A DNA stretch of 64,000 nt from an uncultured Pseudomonadota bacterium (GTDB lineage Bacteria; Pseudomonadota; Gammaproteobacteria; Methylococcales; Methylomonadaceae): contig CAIQDI010000033.1 of assembly GCA_903870545.1 (NCBI GenBank), forward strand, positions 124,001-188,000, given 5' to 3'. The notes below the pieces were generated by a model. That model saw nothing but the letters and a program-made list of their open reading frames with translations. It was not told the origin of the DNA and ran no database searches. Each line of letters begins with the position of its first letter. Position 1 is the first letter of the stretch. Positions 57,314 through 64,000 of the stretch are shown here, piece after piece. The translations under genes and the position numbers were made by a program.

Positions 57314-58693
57314 TCATTCTAATTTTTGAATTTTCTCAATAAAATTATCAACCTGTTTCGCAAAATCACCAAACGTAATCAATTGGTTGTCCTTGTCGTC
57401 GCCGAATAACAACGTAATCAGCGGTTTTTTGTCGCGATTAAAAACGCTGTCCCACAAGAAAAACATCAATTTGTTTTGAATACTCGATTTTTGAATTTCG
57501 TCGTCGGTGATGAAAAAATGCCCGATTTGTTTATCTTCAATGCCGCGAATAGATTTGTGATTGCTTTTGATAAACGTGTTCAGTTTGCCGACAAATAGTT
57601 TCCATTCGTCACGATTTACAAACGCCACGCCATCGGCTGACACTTTGTTATCTGGGTCAACATCAATAAATTCCCATTCCCAACGGCGTTTGAATGCGCT
57701 GTCCATGTAATAAATCGAACTGTCCGACGTGTTCATGCTGGCGAGGATCGACAAATTGGGCGGAATTTTTATGGTTCGATTTTCAAAATGGCAATTCAAT
57801 TTTTTCTGCAAAGTCGTCGCTTCAATTTCTTCTTCACCGAATTTGTACGTTTTAACTTTTTTCTGAATAATCGAATGCTCTTTTAAATCACACAATTCAA
57901 ACAGCCGATTAAAAATAATTTCATTTACGCTCACTTCGTAACTCGACCAGCCGTCAGGATTCCTATCGAGCAACTGAAAAATCGTGCCGAAAATCGCCGC
58001 AGAATTTCCACGATTGATTTCGTCAATCACCAGCGCGACTTTTTCAATTTCTGCGTCGTTCTCTTGCGCGGCGATGATGTTTTTGTAGGCTTGCGAAAGA
58101 GCTTTTAAAAAATGTCCTTCGTAGAATTTATATTGCACATTGCCGCCGACCGTTATCGGCATCAATTTCCCGACGAAATCGCCGTAAGTGTATTCAGGAT
58201 GAAACACGGTTTTGATGACGTTGGCAGGCATTTTTTCAATATCAATCAATAATTCATACGGAATAATATGCTTATCAATTTGGTAACTTTTGCCCGTTCC
58301 AGGGCTGCCGAATAGGATTTTTTGTTGGTATGTTTTCATGTCATTATTGGTAAATGTAGTTACCCTATTTTTACGAATTACTTGCAATAATTCATAAGTA
58401 TCGAGTGTATCTAAGTCTGCATTTAGCCCTTTGTCCGTTAACGACCAAATCCCACGTTGAGTCCTATCAATATAACCAGCATCACATAAATCATTTCTTG
58501 TCCAACCTATGTCGGTTTCTATTTTAAACGCCCCAGTAGATGTTGTTTGCGTTAGTTCTTCTTGGCTAATTCCGAGTTCTTTTATAACTTGGACAACGGC
58601 TTCAGATTTTTTCATTGCCCCATTATTTTTTTGAAGAACTTCTAATATGGGAATTGCGTATTTTAAAAACTGCGATTTTGATTTTTGTGCCAT
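57314..58693 (-). CDS. McrB-like restriction GTPase with N-terminal Mrr_N winged helix
   Basis: 459 residues. Residues 8-90 are an Mrr_N winged helix (wing RTQRGIWSLTDKG). The AAA+ motor follows: Walker A GSPGTGKS (129-136), Walker B LVIDEINRG (221-229), the McrB-type guanine-specific MNTSD (320-324) and arginine fingers near 336-337. McrB hexamers translocate DNA with GTP and activate the McrC nuclease. A good AAGGA precedes the ATG. The Mrr_N domain presumably recognises target DNA in place of the EVE or DUF3578 domains of other McrBs. Confidence 0.82.
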   Translation of the reverse strand: MAQKSKSQFLKYAIPILEVLQKNNGAMKKSEAVVQVIKELGISQEELTQTTSTGAFKIETDIGWTRNDLCDAGYIDRTQRGIWSLTDKGLNADLDTLDTYELLQVIRKNRVTTFTNNDMKTYQQKILFGSPGTGKSYQIDKHIIPYELLIDIEKMPANVIKTVFHPEYTYGDFVGKLMPITVGGNVQYKFYEGHFLKALSQAYKNIIAAQENDAEIEKVALVIDEINRGNSAAIFGTIFQLLDRNPDGWSSYEVSVNEIIFNRLFELCDLKEHSIIQKKVKTYKFGEEEIEATTLQKKLNCHFENRTIKIPPNLSILASMNTSDSSIYYMDSAFKRRWEWEFIDVDPDNKVSADGVAFVNRDEWKLFVGKLNTFIKSNHKSIRGIEDKQIGHFFITDDEIQKSSIQNKLMFFLWDSVFNRDKKPLITLLFGDDKDNQLITFGDFAKQVDNFIEKIQKLE

Positions 58694-58723
58694 ATTTTTT
58701 CCTTGTGTTGTGGCTGTTAAAAG

Positions 58724-58876
58724 TTAGTTTTCATCTTCCAAATACAACTCAGTCGCTTCTTTGAGATTCGCTAGGGCTTCGTCAATGGTTGAGCCAAAAC
58801 TAGCAACTTCGATATTTAAACATTGCGAAACGTAGTAATCACCTTCACGGTAAATAGCATATTTTAAATTTTTCAC
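58724..58876 (-). CDS. Orphan HicB-like protein
   Basis: 50 residues from a GTG at 58876, chosen because AAGGAAG lies five bases upstream; a longer frame reaching 58954 would overlap the relE gene. AIYREGDYYVSQCLNIEVAS, GSTIDEALANLKEATELYL is the HicB antitoxin fold. No HicA toxin is adjacent, and the usual C-terminal DNA-binding domain is missing, as in many single-domain HicB relatives. It lies 31 bases after relE and 30 before the McrB-like gene. Confidence 0.72.
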   Translation of the reverse strand: MKNLKYAIYREGDYYVSQCLNIEVASFGSTIDEALANLKEATELYLEDEN

Positions 58877-58907
58877 ATTAACTTCCTTTAAATTGAGACA
58901 ATGTTTC

Positions 58908-59171
58908 TTAATGATAAACGACGCTACGATGCCCGATTTCAACAACCAAAACAATCAATTCACCGTCGTTTATTTGGCAAACTAATCGATAATCGCCGAC
59001 ACGATAACGCCACAAACCTTTTAAATCGCCTTGCAACGCTAAACCTTGAAGGCGTGGATTGTTTGTAATTATCAAATCGTCAACAAACGATTCAATGCGG
59101 CGTTTCGTTATCGAATCCAAACGTTTTAGCGTCTTTTCAGCTTTCGCAGAAAATTTAACCTTCCACATCAT
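58908..59171 (-). CDS. relE: RelE/ParE-family toxin
   Basis: 87 residues. KVKFSAKAEKTLKRLDSITKR, the LKGLWRYRVGDYRLVCQI strand pair with the catalytic-type arginines, and the C-terminal VVEIGHRSVVYH are typical RelE. mRNA cleavage on the ribosome is the family activity. The gene starts inside the last codons of the antitoxin gene (17-base overlap), the usual translational coupling for relBE. Confidence 0.87.
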   Translation of the reverse strand: MMWKVKFSAKAEKTLKRLDSITKRRIESFVDDLIITNNPRLQGLALQGDLKGLWRYRVGDYRLVCQINDGELIVLVVEIGHRSVVYH

Positions 59172-59376
59172 ACAATTCCTTTTTTACGTCTTCCCAATCG
59201 CGAATTTCTTCTAAGCCCGCATCGATGCGTTTTAAGACTTTTTCAGCGGCTAAAATGTCTAATAAATCTTCTAAGCGTTCCGTCAAAATGCTGTTCACTA
59301 ATTCGCTGACGGGTTTATTCATTTGTTGCGCGACAACTTGATAATGTTGTTCTAATTCGGGTGAAATGTTCAGCAT
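59155..59376 (-). CDS. relB: RelB/DUF-type antitoxin of the RelE module
   Basis: 73 residues. A ribbon-helix-helix-like start (LNISPELEQHYQVVAQQMNK, SELVNSILTERLEDL) is followed by an acidic C-terminal tail that wraps the toxin (GLEEIRDWEDVKKELYDVEG). GAGGA is eight bases before the ATG. First gene of the leftward defence island; its autoregulated promoter should lie in 59377-59440. Confidence 0.83.
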   Translation of the reverse strand: MLNISPELEQHYQVVAQQMNKPVSELVNSILTERLEDLLDILAAEKVLKRIDAGLEEIRDWEDVKKELYDVEG

Positions 59377-59438
59377 GAGTTTATTCCTCGTGGGTTTAGA
59401 TTTTTTTGTATTATGGCGTTTTTTTGTAACGGCAACTG

Positions 59439-59530
59439 CCTAAAATTGAAATACATTCTGCAAACCGTTGGCGTTAGTTAACATATCGCGTGGAAAGTGG
59501 CTGTAAATCAAACCGATTTTCAATTTAAAT
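59439..59530 (-). pseudogene. decayed copy of the 3' end of the phosphoesterase gene
   Basis: The minus strand translates ENRFDLQPLSTR..., then after a four-base insertion (TAAC) NGLQNVFQF and a stop, which mirrors the last 26 codons of the intact phosphoesterase at 60662-60740 (ENRFDLKPLSTRDANANGLQ and EAFQF). Roughly four in five bases agree. It is either the remnant of a paralogous gene or one end of a duplicated insertion target. The rest of the gene is gone. Confidence 0.7.
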
Positions 59531-59532
59531 CA

Positions 59533-59570
59533 TAAAAATCCACACGTTAAAAAAATGTGTGGACTTTTTA
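59533..59570. terminator. bidirectional terminator
   Basis: TCCACAC (59539-59545) pairs with GTGTGGA (59557-59563); an A-run precedes and a T-run follows, so it works on both strands. It ends the leftward curlin-like gene before the relBE region. Confidence 0.72.
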
Positions 59571-59581
59571 TGCCTGACTTG

Positions 59582-59637
59582 CGCCATAAAGAAACGTTTC
59601 AAAAGTTTCTTCGTAAACAACGATTCTTCATGACTTA
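59582..59637. repeat. chimeric fragment of the LlaJI-like nuclease gene
   Basis: Bases 59582-59602 equal 55857-55877 (21 of 21) and bases 59596-59637 match 55967-56009 with one substitution and one deletion. The two source segments are 90 bases apart in the nuclease gene and are joined here through the shared word GTTTCAA. The piece is therefore a deleted copy of a nuclease-gene segment, now fused to the end of the curlin-like gene. Confidence 0.8.
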
Positions 59638-59648
59638 TTTGAATAATG

Positions 59649-60284
59649 CTAGATGTATTTTTCGTCACCAAATTGGGTATTATTAGCCACGTTATCTGAG
59701 ACGATTTGAGTAATTGATGCAATATCACCGTCGCTTGTTTGAGAGATAACAACACTCAGTTGAGAGACCAGAAATAGATCGCCGCCTGTCGCATTCAGAG
59801 TATTAAGCAATCCATTTTGAGTGATGCTAGATGTATTGCCGTCACAAAGTTGGGGGTGATTAGCCACATTATCTGAGCCGATTTGAGCAATTGACGCAAT
59901 ATCACTGCCCCCTGTTTGATCAGTGGTTGACCCATTGGTATTGCCATTTTGAGTAATCGTAACGGCATTCGTATCACCCAATTCATCAATTATTGCTGCA
60001 TTGCCAAAACCGACAGACGTTCCAACATTATTTAAATCAAAATCAAAATTCGTTCCAAATTTGAGATTACCATTCATATCGAATAAGTCTGCTGTGGTTG
60101 ACGCAGCAAGAGGATTTAAAATGGTACTTTGTAATTCAATTTTTAGAACATTACCTGGATCCATTAAAAAAGTTCCATTTCCATTACCGCCAAAATTCGG
60201 ATTAGTAAAATGAAACGTTAATTCTGTCGCTGTCACCGTTCCAGACAGCAACCATAATTGACACACAATCCATAAACGCATCAT
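59649..60284 (-). pseudogene. CsgF-like / curlin-repeat hybrid gene, frameshifted and truncated at its 3' end
   Basis: 211 residues as read. A signal peptide (1-19) is followed by TELTFHFTNPNFGGNGNGTF, the hallmark of the curli nucleator CsgF, and from about 105 by curlin-type repeats (AVTITQNGNTN, IASIAQIGSDNVAN, SSITQNGLLNTL, IASITQIVSDNVANNTQ). One extra A in the run near 59653 shifts the frame: compared with the previous repeat, DGNTSSITQ becomes DEKYI-stop. Past the shift the frame enters the nuclease fragment, so the original C terminus is lost. No other csg genes are present. A short product could still be secreted. Confidence 0.62.
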
Positions 60285-60661
60285 AAATAAAACCTAATAA
60301 ATATCTTTGTGTTGCTGTAAATACGATTTCAATGCGTCACGCGCGGCTTACGTTTTTTCTTCTATGCCACCGGCACGAATTCCCACACGCAACAACATTT
60401 CATCAATGCCCCACCCGTACGCTCATTCGCAAGAGCGACGGGTGCAATCAAACATAGAGCAATAACCGTGCAAAGTTTCATCGTTTTTTTGGACGTATCA
60501 CAACATTATTAGAATTTCGCATTTATGAGACATTCCGTTTACTCCATGCGCTGATTTGGCTCATGCTTTTGCATTGTTGGAAACGGGTATTTGGGATATT
60601 TTCAGCATTAGCTGAATTTGATTTCTGAACGAACCAAGGCGGGATTTAAAACTATAACCGT
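60285..60661. other. gene-poor interval between curlin-like remnant and phosphoesterase gene
   Basis: 377 bases without a confident gene. A minus-strand frame of 39 codons (ATG at 60480 to 60364) has a secretion signal (MKLCTVIALCLIAPVALA) followed by a Cys-rich stub and looks like a broken exported protein. In another frame, directly after, IDEMLLRVGIRAGGIEEK reads on, consistent with a frameshift in the same remnant. An inverted GCTCATTCGCAAGAGC-type element lies near 60420. Nothing else is seen. Confidence 0.4.
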
Positions 60662-61987
60662 CTAAAATTGAAACGCCTCCTGCAAACCATTGGCGTTAGC
60701 ATCTCGCGTAGAAAGCGGCTTTAAATCAAACCGATTTTCAATCAATTTCAAAATCGACGTGGTGTCGTAAAGCGTATGATCAATATGCCCTTTTTTTGCA
60801 AACGGTGAAATAATAATCGCTGGAATCCGTGTTCCCGCGCCCCAACGATCGAATTCAGGTGGCGCGACGTGATCCCAAAAACCGCCGTATTCATCGTAAG
60901 TAATAATAATCGCCGTTTTAGACCAGCTCGAACTGCCACGAATCGCGTCAACAATTTCTTTCACTTCCGCATCGGCATCCTGAATGGTCGCATAACCGGG
61001 ATGTTGATTTTTATTGCCCGCTGGTTTGAAAAAAACGACTTTCGGAAAATCGTTTTTTAAATCAGAAAAAAACTGACTTTTGTCTTTTAAATGCTCATTT
61101 CTAGCAGAACTGTCAGGCGCAAAATTGGCGTAATAAACAAATGGCTGATGATGATATTGAAAATTATCGTCGGTTTTGCGCTCGGCAACAGCATTGTTCC
61201 AACCGCCGGAATACCACGCCCAAGAAACACCTTTTTCAGATAATCTGTCGCCAATCGTTGCCTGATATTGCGGCGGCAATCGATTTTCAGCGTGTTCAGA
61301 ATCAAACGGCGGATAAAACGGTTGAATCGTTCCCACCGCATAACCATCTTTTGTCACGGTGGGATCTTTCGTCGGTTTATCGGTGAACGAATCGTTTTTC
61401 CACGTTTTAAGTTCTTCGGGCGCGTCCTTAAATTCGGGCGTACAAGCACAAATTAACCACTGATGATTCAAAAATGAACCACCAAACGCCGCTTGAAAAA
61501 AGTTATCCGCCAAAGTGAATTCCTTGGCGTATTCCCACAACGCGGTGCCGGATAAATCGTAATATCCCATTGTCAACGCGCCCGCCGAAGACAGTTGAGC
61601 AAAACGATCATTTTTTCCGCCATCAATTTGCATTTGATGAATAAAAAATCGGTGCGTCAAATCAGGATGTTTGGCATCTAAACCGACGTAACGCCCGATA
61701 TTAAAAGGCTCGTTCGGCAAATTTTCCGGAAAACGTGCATCGTTTTTCACTGCCGGCAACGTTTTGTAAATATGCCCAAATTCGTCTATTTGAGGCGGCG
61801 CATTTTTCGCGTTAGCCAGCCCGTTCGCGTTTGGAAACACCCCAAACAAACTATCGAAACTGCGATTTTCAAGATAAATCACCACGATGTGTTCGAGTTG
61901 ATTCAAACCTTTGGTTTCAGCATGTGCGAACGTCGGCAATAGAGAAATTGAAAGAGCCAGCGCGGGAATTATTTTCATGATTTTCAT
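60662..61987 (-). CDS. Secreted phosphoesterase (AcpA / phospholipase-C family)
   Basis: 441 residues. Signal peptide to about residue 23 (AHA). The phosphoesterase family motifs are IVVIYLENRSFDSLFGVFP (nucleophile region), NHQWLICA, IITYDEYGGFWDHVAPP (metal-binding Asp/Glu/His) and RIPAIIISPFAKKG. Members are periplasmic acid phosphatases or non-specific phospholipases C. It begins one base behind the aminotransferase stop, so the two share a transcript. A decayed copy of its 3' end lies 1.1 kb further left. Confidence 0.87.
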   Translation of the reverse strand: MKIMKIIPALALSISLLPTFAHAETKGLNQLEHIVVIYLENRSFDSLFGVFPNANGLANAKNAPPQIDEFGHIYKTLPAVKNDARFPENLPNEPFNIGRYVGLDAKHPDLTHRFFIHQMQIDGGKNDRFAQLSSAGALTMGYYDLSGTALWEYAKEFTLADNFFQAAFGGSFLNHQWLICACTPEFKDAPEELKTWKNDSFTDKPTKDPTVTKDGYAVGTIQPFYPPFDSEHAENRLPPQYQATIGDRLSEKGVSWAWYSGGWNNAVAERKTDDNFQYHHQPFVYYANFAPDSSARNEHLKDKSQFFSDLKNDFPKVVFFKPAGNKNQHPGYATIQDADAEVKEIVDAIRGSSSWSKTAIIITYDEYGGFWDHVAPPEFDRWGAGTRIPAIIISPFAKKGHIDHTLYDTTSILKLIENRFDLKPLSTRDANANGLQEAFQF

Positions 61988-61988
61988 T

Positions 61989-63377
61989 TTAGCCTTTCCG
62001 ATTTTTCAACGCATGACCCGCTAAATTTTTACCTAAATCCCAAATAGAACCCGTGATTTTGTGGGTATCCGCAATGGTTTTATCAAACGCGCCAATAATT
62101 TTATCGTGGTCTTTTTGGGTTAAATTCAACGGTGGCAACAATTTCACCACGTTCATGCCATGCCCCGCGACTTGGGTCAAAATGTGGTGGTCTTTGAACA
62201 ACGGAATCGTCACCATTTGACAAAAAAGCCCTTTGTTCGCGGCTTCCAACATTGCCCACGCCGCTTTGAGAGTCAAACTTTTTGGCGCGTGGAATTCAAC
62301 CGCAATCATCATTCCTTTGCCGCGAGCTTCTTTTAAAAATTCGTAACGGCTGCTCATCGCGTTCAAATTGTTGATGATTTCTGTGCCGACTTTTAGGCTA
62401 TTTTCGACCAAGTTTTCATTTTTTATAACTTCTAACGTCGCTAAACCTGCCGCCATCGCCATGTTATTTTTGGCGAAAGTCGAACCGTGAACAACAGCTC
62501 TGTCCATGCGGTTGTAAACGGTGTCCATAATTTTGGTGGTGATTGCCACGCCGCCAACTGGCACAAATCCGCCCGACAATGCTTTCGCCATACAAATCAT
62601 GTCGGGTTGTACATTCCAATGGTCAACTGCCCAAAATTTCCCCGTCCGCCCCAAACCCGTTTGCACTTCGTCAGCGACGAATAATGTGCCGTATTGTTTG
62701 CACAGGCGTTCAACTTCAGGCAAATAATTGTCGTCAGGTAAATTCACGCCTTTGCCTTGAATTGGCTCGACGATAAACGCCGCCACGTCTTTGCCGCTCA
62801 AGGCTTTTTCTAACGCGACTAAATCGTTAAACGGAATCGCTTCGCAGTTTGGCAATAAGGAACCAAAGCCTTCTTTGAAAATGTTTTCGCCGTTCAACGA
62901 CAACGCGCCCATCGTCAAACCGTGATAACCGTGTTCACAGAAAACGATTTTGTCGCGTTGCGTGGTGAAACGGGCAAATTTAATCGCTGCTTCAACCGCT
63001 TCCGTTCCTGAATTACAGAAGAACATTTTGGTTAAATTGTCGGGCGTGGTTTTGAGAATTTCTTTTGCCAATAAACCGCTCAAAATCGACACGTCGAGCT
63101 GCACCAAATTCGGCAATTCCAACGTGAGCGTTTCTTTTAACGCTTCTATGACGGTCGGGTGATTTCGCCCAATCCCAAACACGCCAAAACCACTCAATAA
63201 ATCGAGGTATTCCGTGCCTTCTTGGTCGTAAAGATATTGCCCGACCGCTTTTTTGTAATGGCGGTCGTAACCAATGGTTTTTAAAACGCGCACCATTTGG
63301 TTGTTCAAAAATTGTTCGTGCAACTCAAATTTATCGTTGCTGTGTTGGTTCAAAAGGGTTTCGATGCTGAATGTCAT
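61989..63377 (-). CDS. Class-III PLP-dependent aminotransferase (HpnO-like)
   Basis: 462 residues. PLP motifs are complete: FFCNSGTEAVEAAIKFAR, LFVADEVQTGLGRTGKFWAV (Asp contacting the PLP ring nitrogen), MAKALSGGFVPVGG (Schiff-base lysine in MAKAL) and HGSTFAKNN. The N-terminal MTFSIETLLNQHSNDKFELH and YDRHYKKAVGQYLYDQEG segments resemble HpnO, which aminates the bacteriohopane side chain and is common in methanotrophs. Acetylornithine or ornithine aminotransferase is the alternative. No other hopanoid gene is in the window. Confidence 0.75.
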   Translation of the reverse strand: MTFSIETLLNQHSNDKFELHEQFLNNQMVRVLKTIGYDRHYKKAVGQYLYDQEGTEYLDLLSGFGVFGIGRNHPTVIEALKETLTLELPNLVQLDVSILSGLLAKEILKTTPDNLTKMFFCNSGTEAVEAAIKFARFTTQRDKIVFCEHGYHGLTMGALSLNGENIFKEGFGSLLPNCEAIPFNDLVALEKALSGKDVAAFIVEPIQGKGVNLPDDNYLPEVERLCKQYGTLFVADEVQTGLGRTGKFWAVDHWNVQPDMICMAKALSGGFVPVGGVAITTKIMDTVYNRMDRAVVHGSTFAKNNMAMAAGLATLEVIKNENLVENSLKVGTEIINNLNAMSSRYEFLKEARGKGMMIAVEFHAPKSLTLKAAWAMLEAANKGLFCQMVTIPLFKDHHILTQVAGHGMNVVKLLPPLNLTQKDHDKIIGAFDKTIADTHKITGSIWDLGKNLAGHALKNRKG

Positions 63378-63397
63378 AATGGTTTCTATTAGTAAAA

Positions 63398-64000
63398 TTA
63401 TTGTGGAAATTTAATTGCCGTGTTGATTTTATACGGAATCGATTCGACGATTTCTATATTTTCTGGCATTTCATTTTGAATAAAAAAGTCATCTTGTGTT
63501 TTGATTAAAAACGATTTGATTGCGCCACGTTTTTTTGCTGCTGCACTCAATAAATAAGCGGCTTCTGTGAGAGATTCATTTTTTTTCTGCATTCGGACTA
63601 AAACAGGTGTACCAAGATATTGTGTTTTGAGAATCGCATCAATGCCCTTATTTCGGTGAACAGGTTGTAATTCAACGCCTTTCAGTAAGCGAAGCGCGTC
63701 TTCATCAGCGGTAACATAGAATTGCCTGCCTTTTTTTAATAAAGCAGATTCTGTTTTAATCGGCGCAACTAATCGCTGTTTGGATAATGCCACTGCATCT
63801 GCTGATTCATCAATGCCAATATAGCGGCGATTGTTTAATTTTGCCGCAACTAACGTTGTACCACTACCGCAAAAAGGATCTAAAACAACATCACCTTTAT
63901 TCGAGGCAATCGCCAAAACTTGCTCTAACAAAGCGATTGGTTTTTGTGTTGGATAACCGACACGTTCTTTTGCCTTCGGGTTTAAATAGGGAATATCCCA
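63398..64000 (-). CDS. N6/N4 DNA methyltransferase, C-terminal part (5' end beyond window)
   Basis: 200 residues are visible; the frame is open to the right edge. YPTQKPIALLEQVLAIASNKG leads into the SAM-binding motif LDPFCGSGTTLVAAKLNNRRYIGID, placing the catalytic DPPY motif upstream, off the window. The last 100 residues are an unfamiliar alpha/beta tail (GTPVLVRMQKKNESLTEAAY). It may be the modification enzyme of an R-M pair outside the window or an orphan regulator. It is 4.7 kb from the McrB-like gene, so a functional link is only a guess. Confidence 0.82.
   Translation of the reverse strand, partial: WDIPYLNPKAKERVGYPTQKPIALLEQVLAIASNKGDVVLDPFCGSGTTLVAAKLNNRRYIGIDESADAVALSKQRLVAPIKTESALLKKGRQFYVTADEDALRLLKGVELQPVHRNKGIDAILKTQYLGTPVLVRMQKKNESLTEAAYLLSAAAKKRGAIKSFLIKTQDDFFIQNEMPENIEIVESIPYKINTAIKFPQ

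Noticed and set aside
59525-59755. Separate 76-codon gene on the minus strand
   Set aside because: It is the post-frameshift reading of the curlin-like gene continuing into the nuclease fragment, not an independent gene.
59439-60750. Interpretation of the flanking repeats as att sites of an integrative element
   Set aside because: No integrase or other mobility gene lies between them, the copies are well diverged, and decay of a tandem paralogue explains them equally well; kept only as an open alternative.
1-64000. CRISPR arrays, rRNA genes, transposases, prophage genes
   Set aside because: No regularly spaced repeats, no 16S/23S/5S sequence, and no transposase, integrase or phage structural protein was recognised.

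Overview
The window reads as a chromosomal segment of an AT-rich gammaproteobacterium, most likely a methanotroph or methylotroph of the order Methylococcales. The grounds are a gammaproteobacterial gene order (hemA / TPR lipoprotein-lolB-ispE-tRNA-Gln-prs-rplY-pth; lptD-surA divergent from an amgK-like gene), a methenyl-tetrahydromethanopterin cyclohydrolase (tetrahydromethanopterin C1 pathway), and a class-III aminotransferase of the kind used for hopanoid side chains. The genus cannot be named from sequence alone.

Bases 1-24308 are core information processing, all transcribed leftward. In transcription order: tRNA-Tyr, tRNA-Gly, tRNA-Thr, tRNA-Trp, secE, nusG, rplK, rplA, rplJ, rplL, rpoB, rpoC, rpsL, rpsG, fusA, tuf, rpsJ, then the S10 and spc ribosomal operons down to rplF, cut by the left edge. 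The rif, str, S10 and spc operons form one unbroken cluster. Visible control points are a strong tRNA promoter, leaders before rplK and rplJ, hairpins between rplL-rpoB and rpoB-rpoC, and a str promoter directly behind rpoC. A second tuf gene, often found between tRNA-Thr and tRNA-Trp, is absent.

Bases 24358-29848 are pth, rplY, prs, tRNA-Gln, ispE, lolB and a TPR lipoprotein. From 30055 rightward come hemA, an SPFH/NfeD pair and a three-gene SGNH/acyltransferase-3 cassette that looks like an envelope O-acetylation unit. Leftward again at 36329-42249 is lptD-surA, a stand-alone DbpA-type RNA-binding protein and rnd. Divergent from lptD are an amgK-like kinase, hisE, tatA and ubiX. The next stretch (44578-53722) is mixed: an ATP-grasp/Mch fusion behind an MgtE_N-CorA transporter, a Cys-containing lipoprotein, mobA, a radical SAM protein, an orphan membrane protein, ubiB, and an AIM24/TerB pair.

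Bases 53808-59376 are an accessory defence island, all leftward and very tightly packed: relBE, an orphan HicB-like protein, an McrB-like Mrr_N/AAA+ GTPase, a membrane-anchored four-cysteine protein of unknown function, a LlaJI/McrC-like PD-(D/E)xK nuclease, a RelE-family toxin, its antitoxin, and a two-domain DUF1566 protein. The membrane protein wedged between motor and nuclease is the most novel element of the window. Right of the island is a scar (59439-60661). It holds a decayed copy of the 3' end of the neighbouring phosphoesterase gene, a 56-base chimeric fragment of the nuclease gene, and a truncated, frameshifted CsgF-like/curlin-repeat gene. The window closes with the phosphoesterase, a class-III aminotransferase and the 3' part of an N6/N4 DNA methyltransferase.
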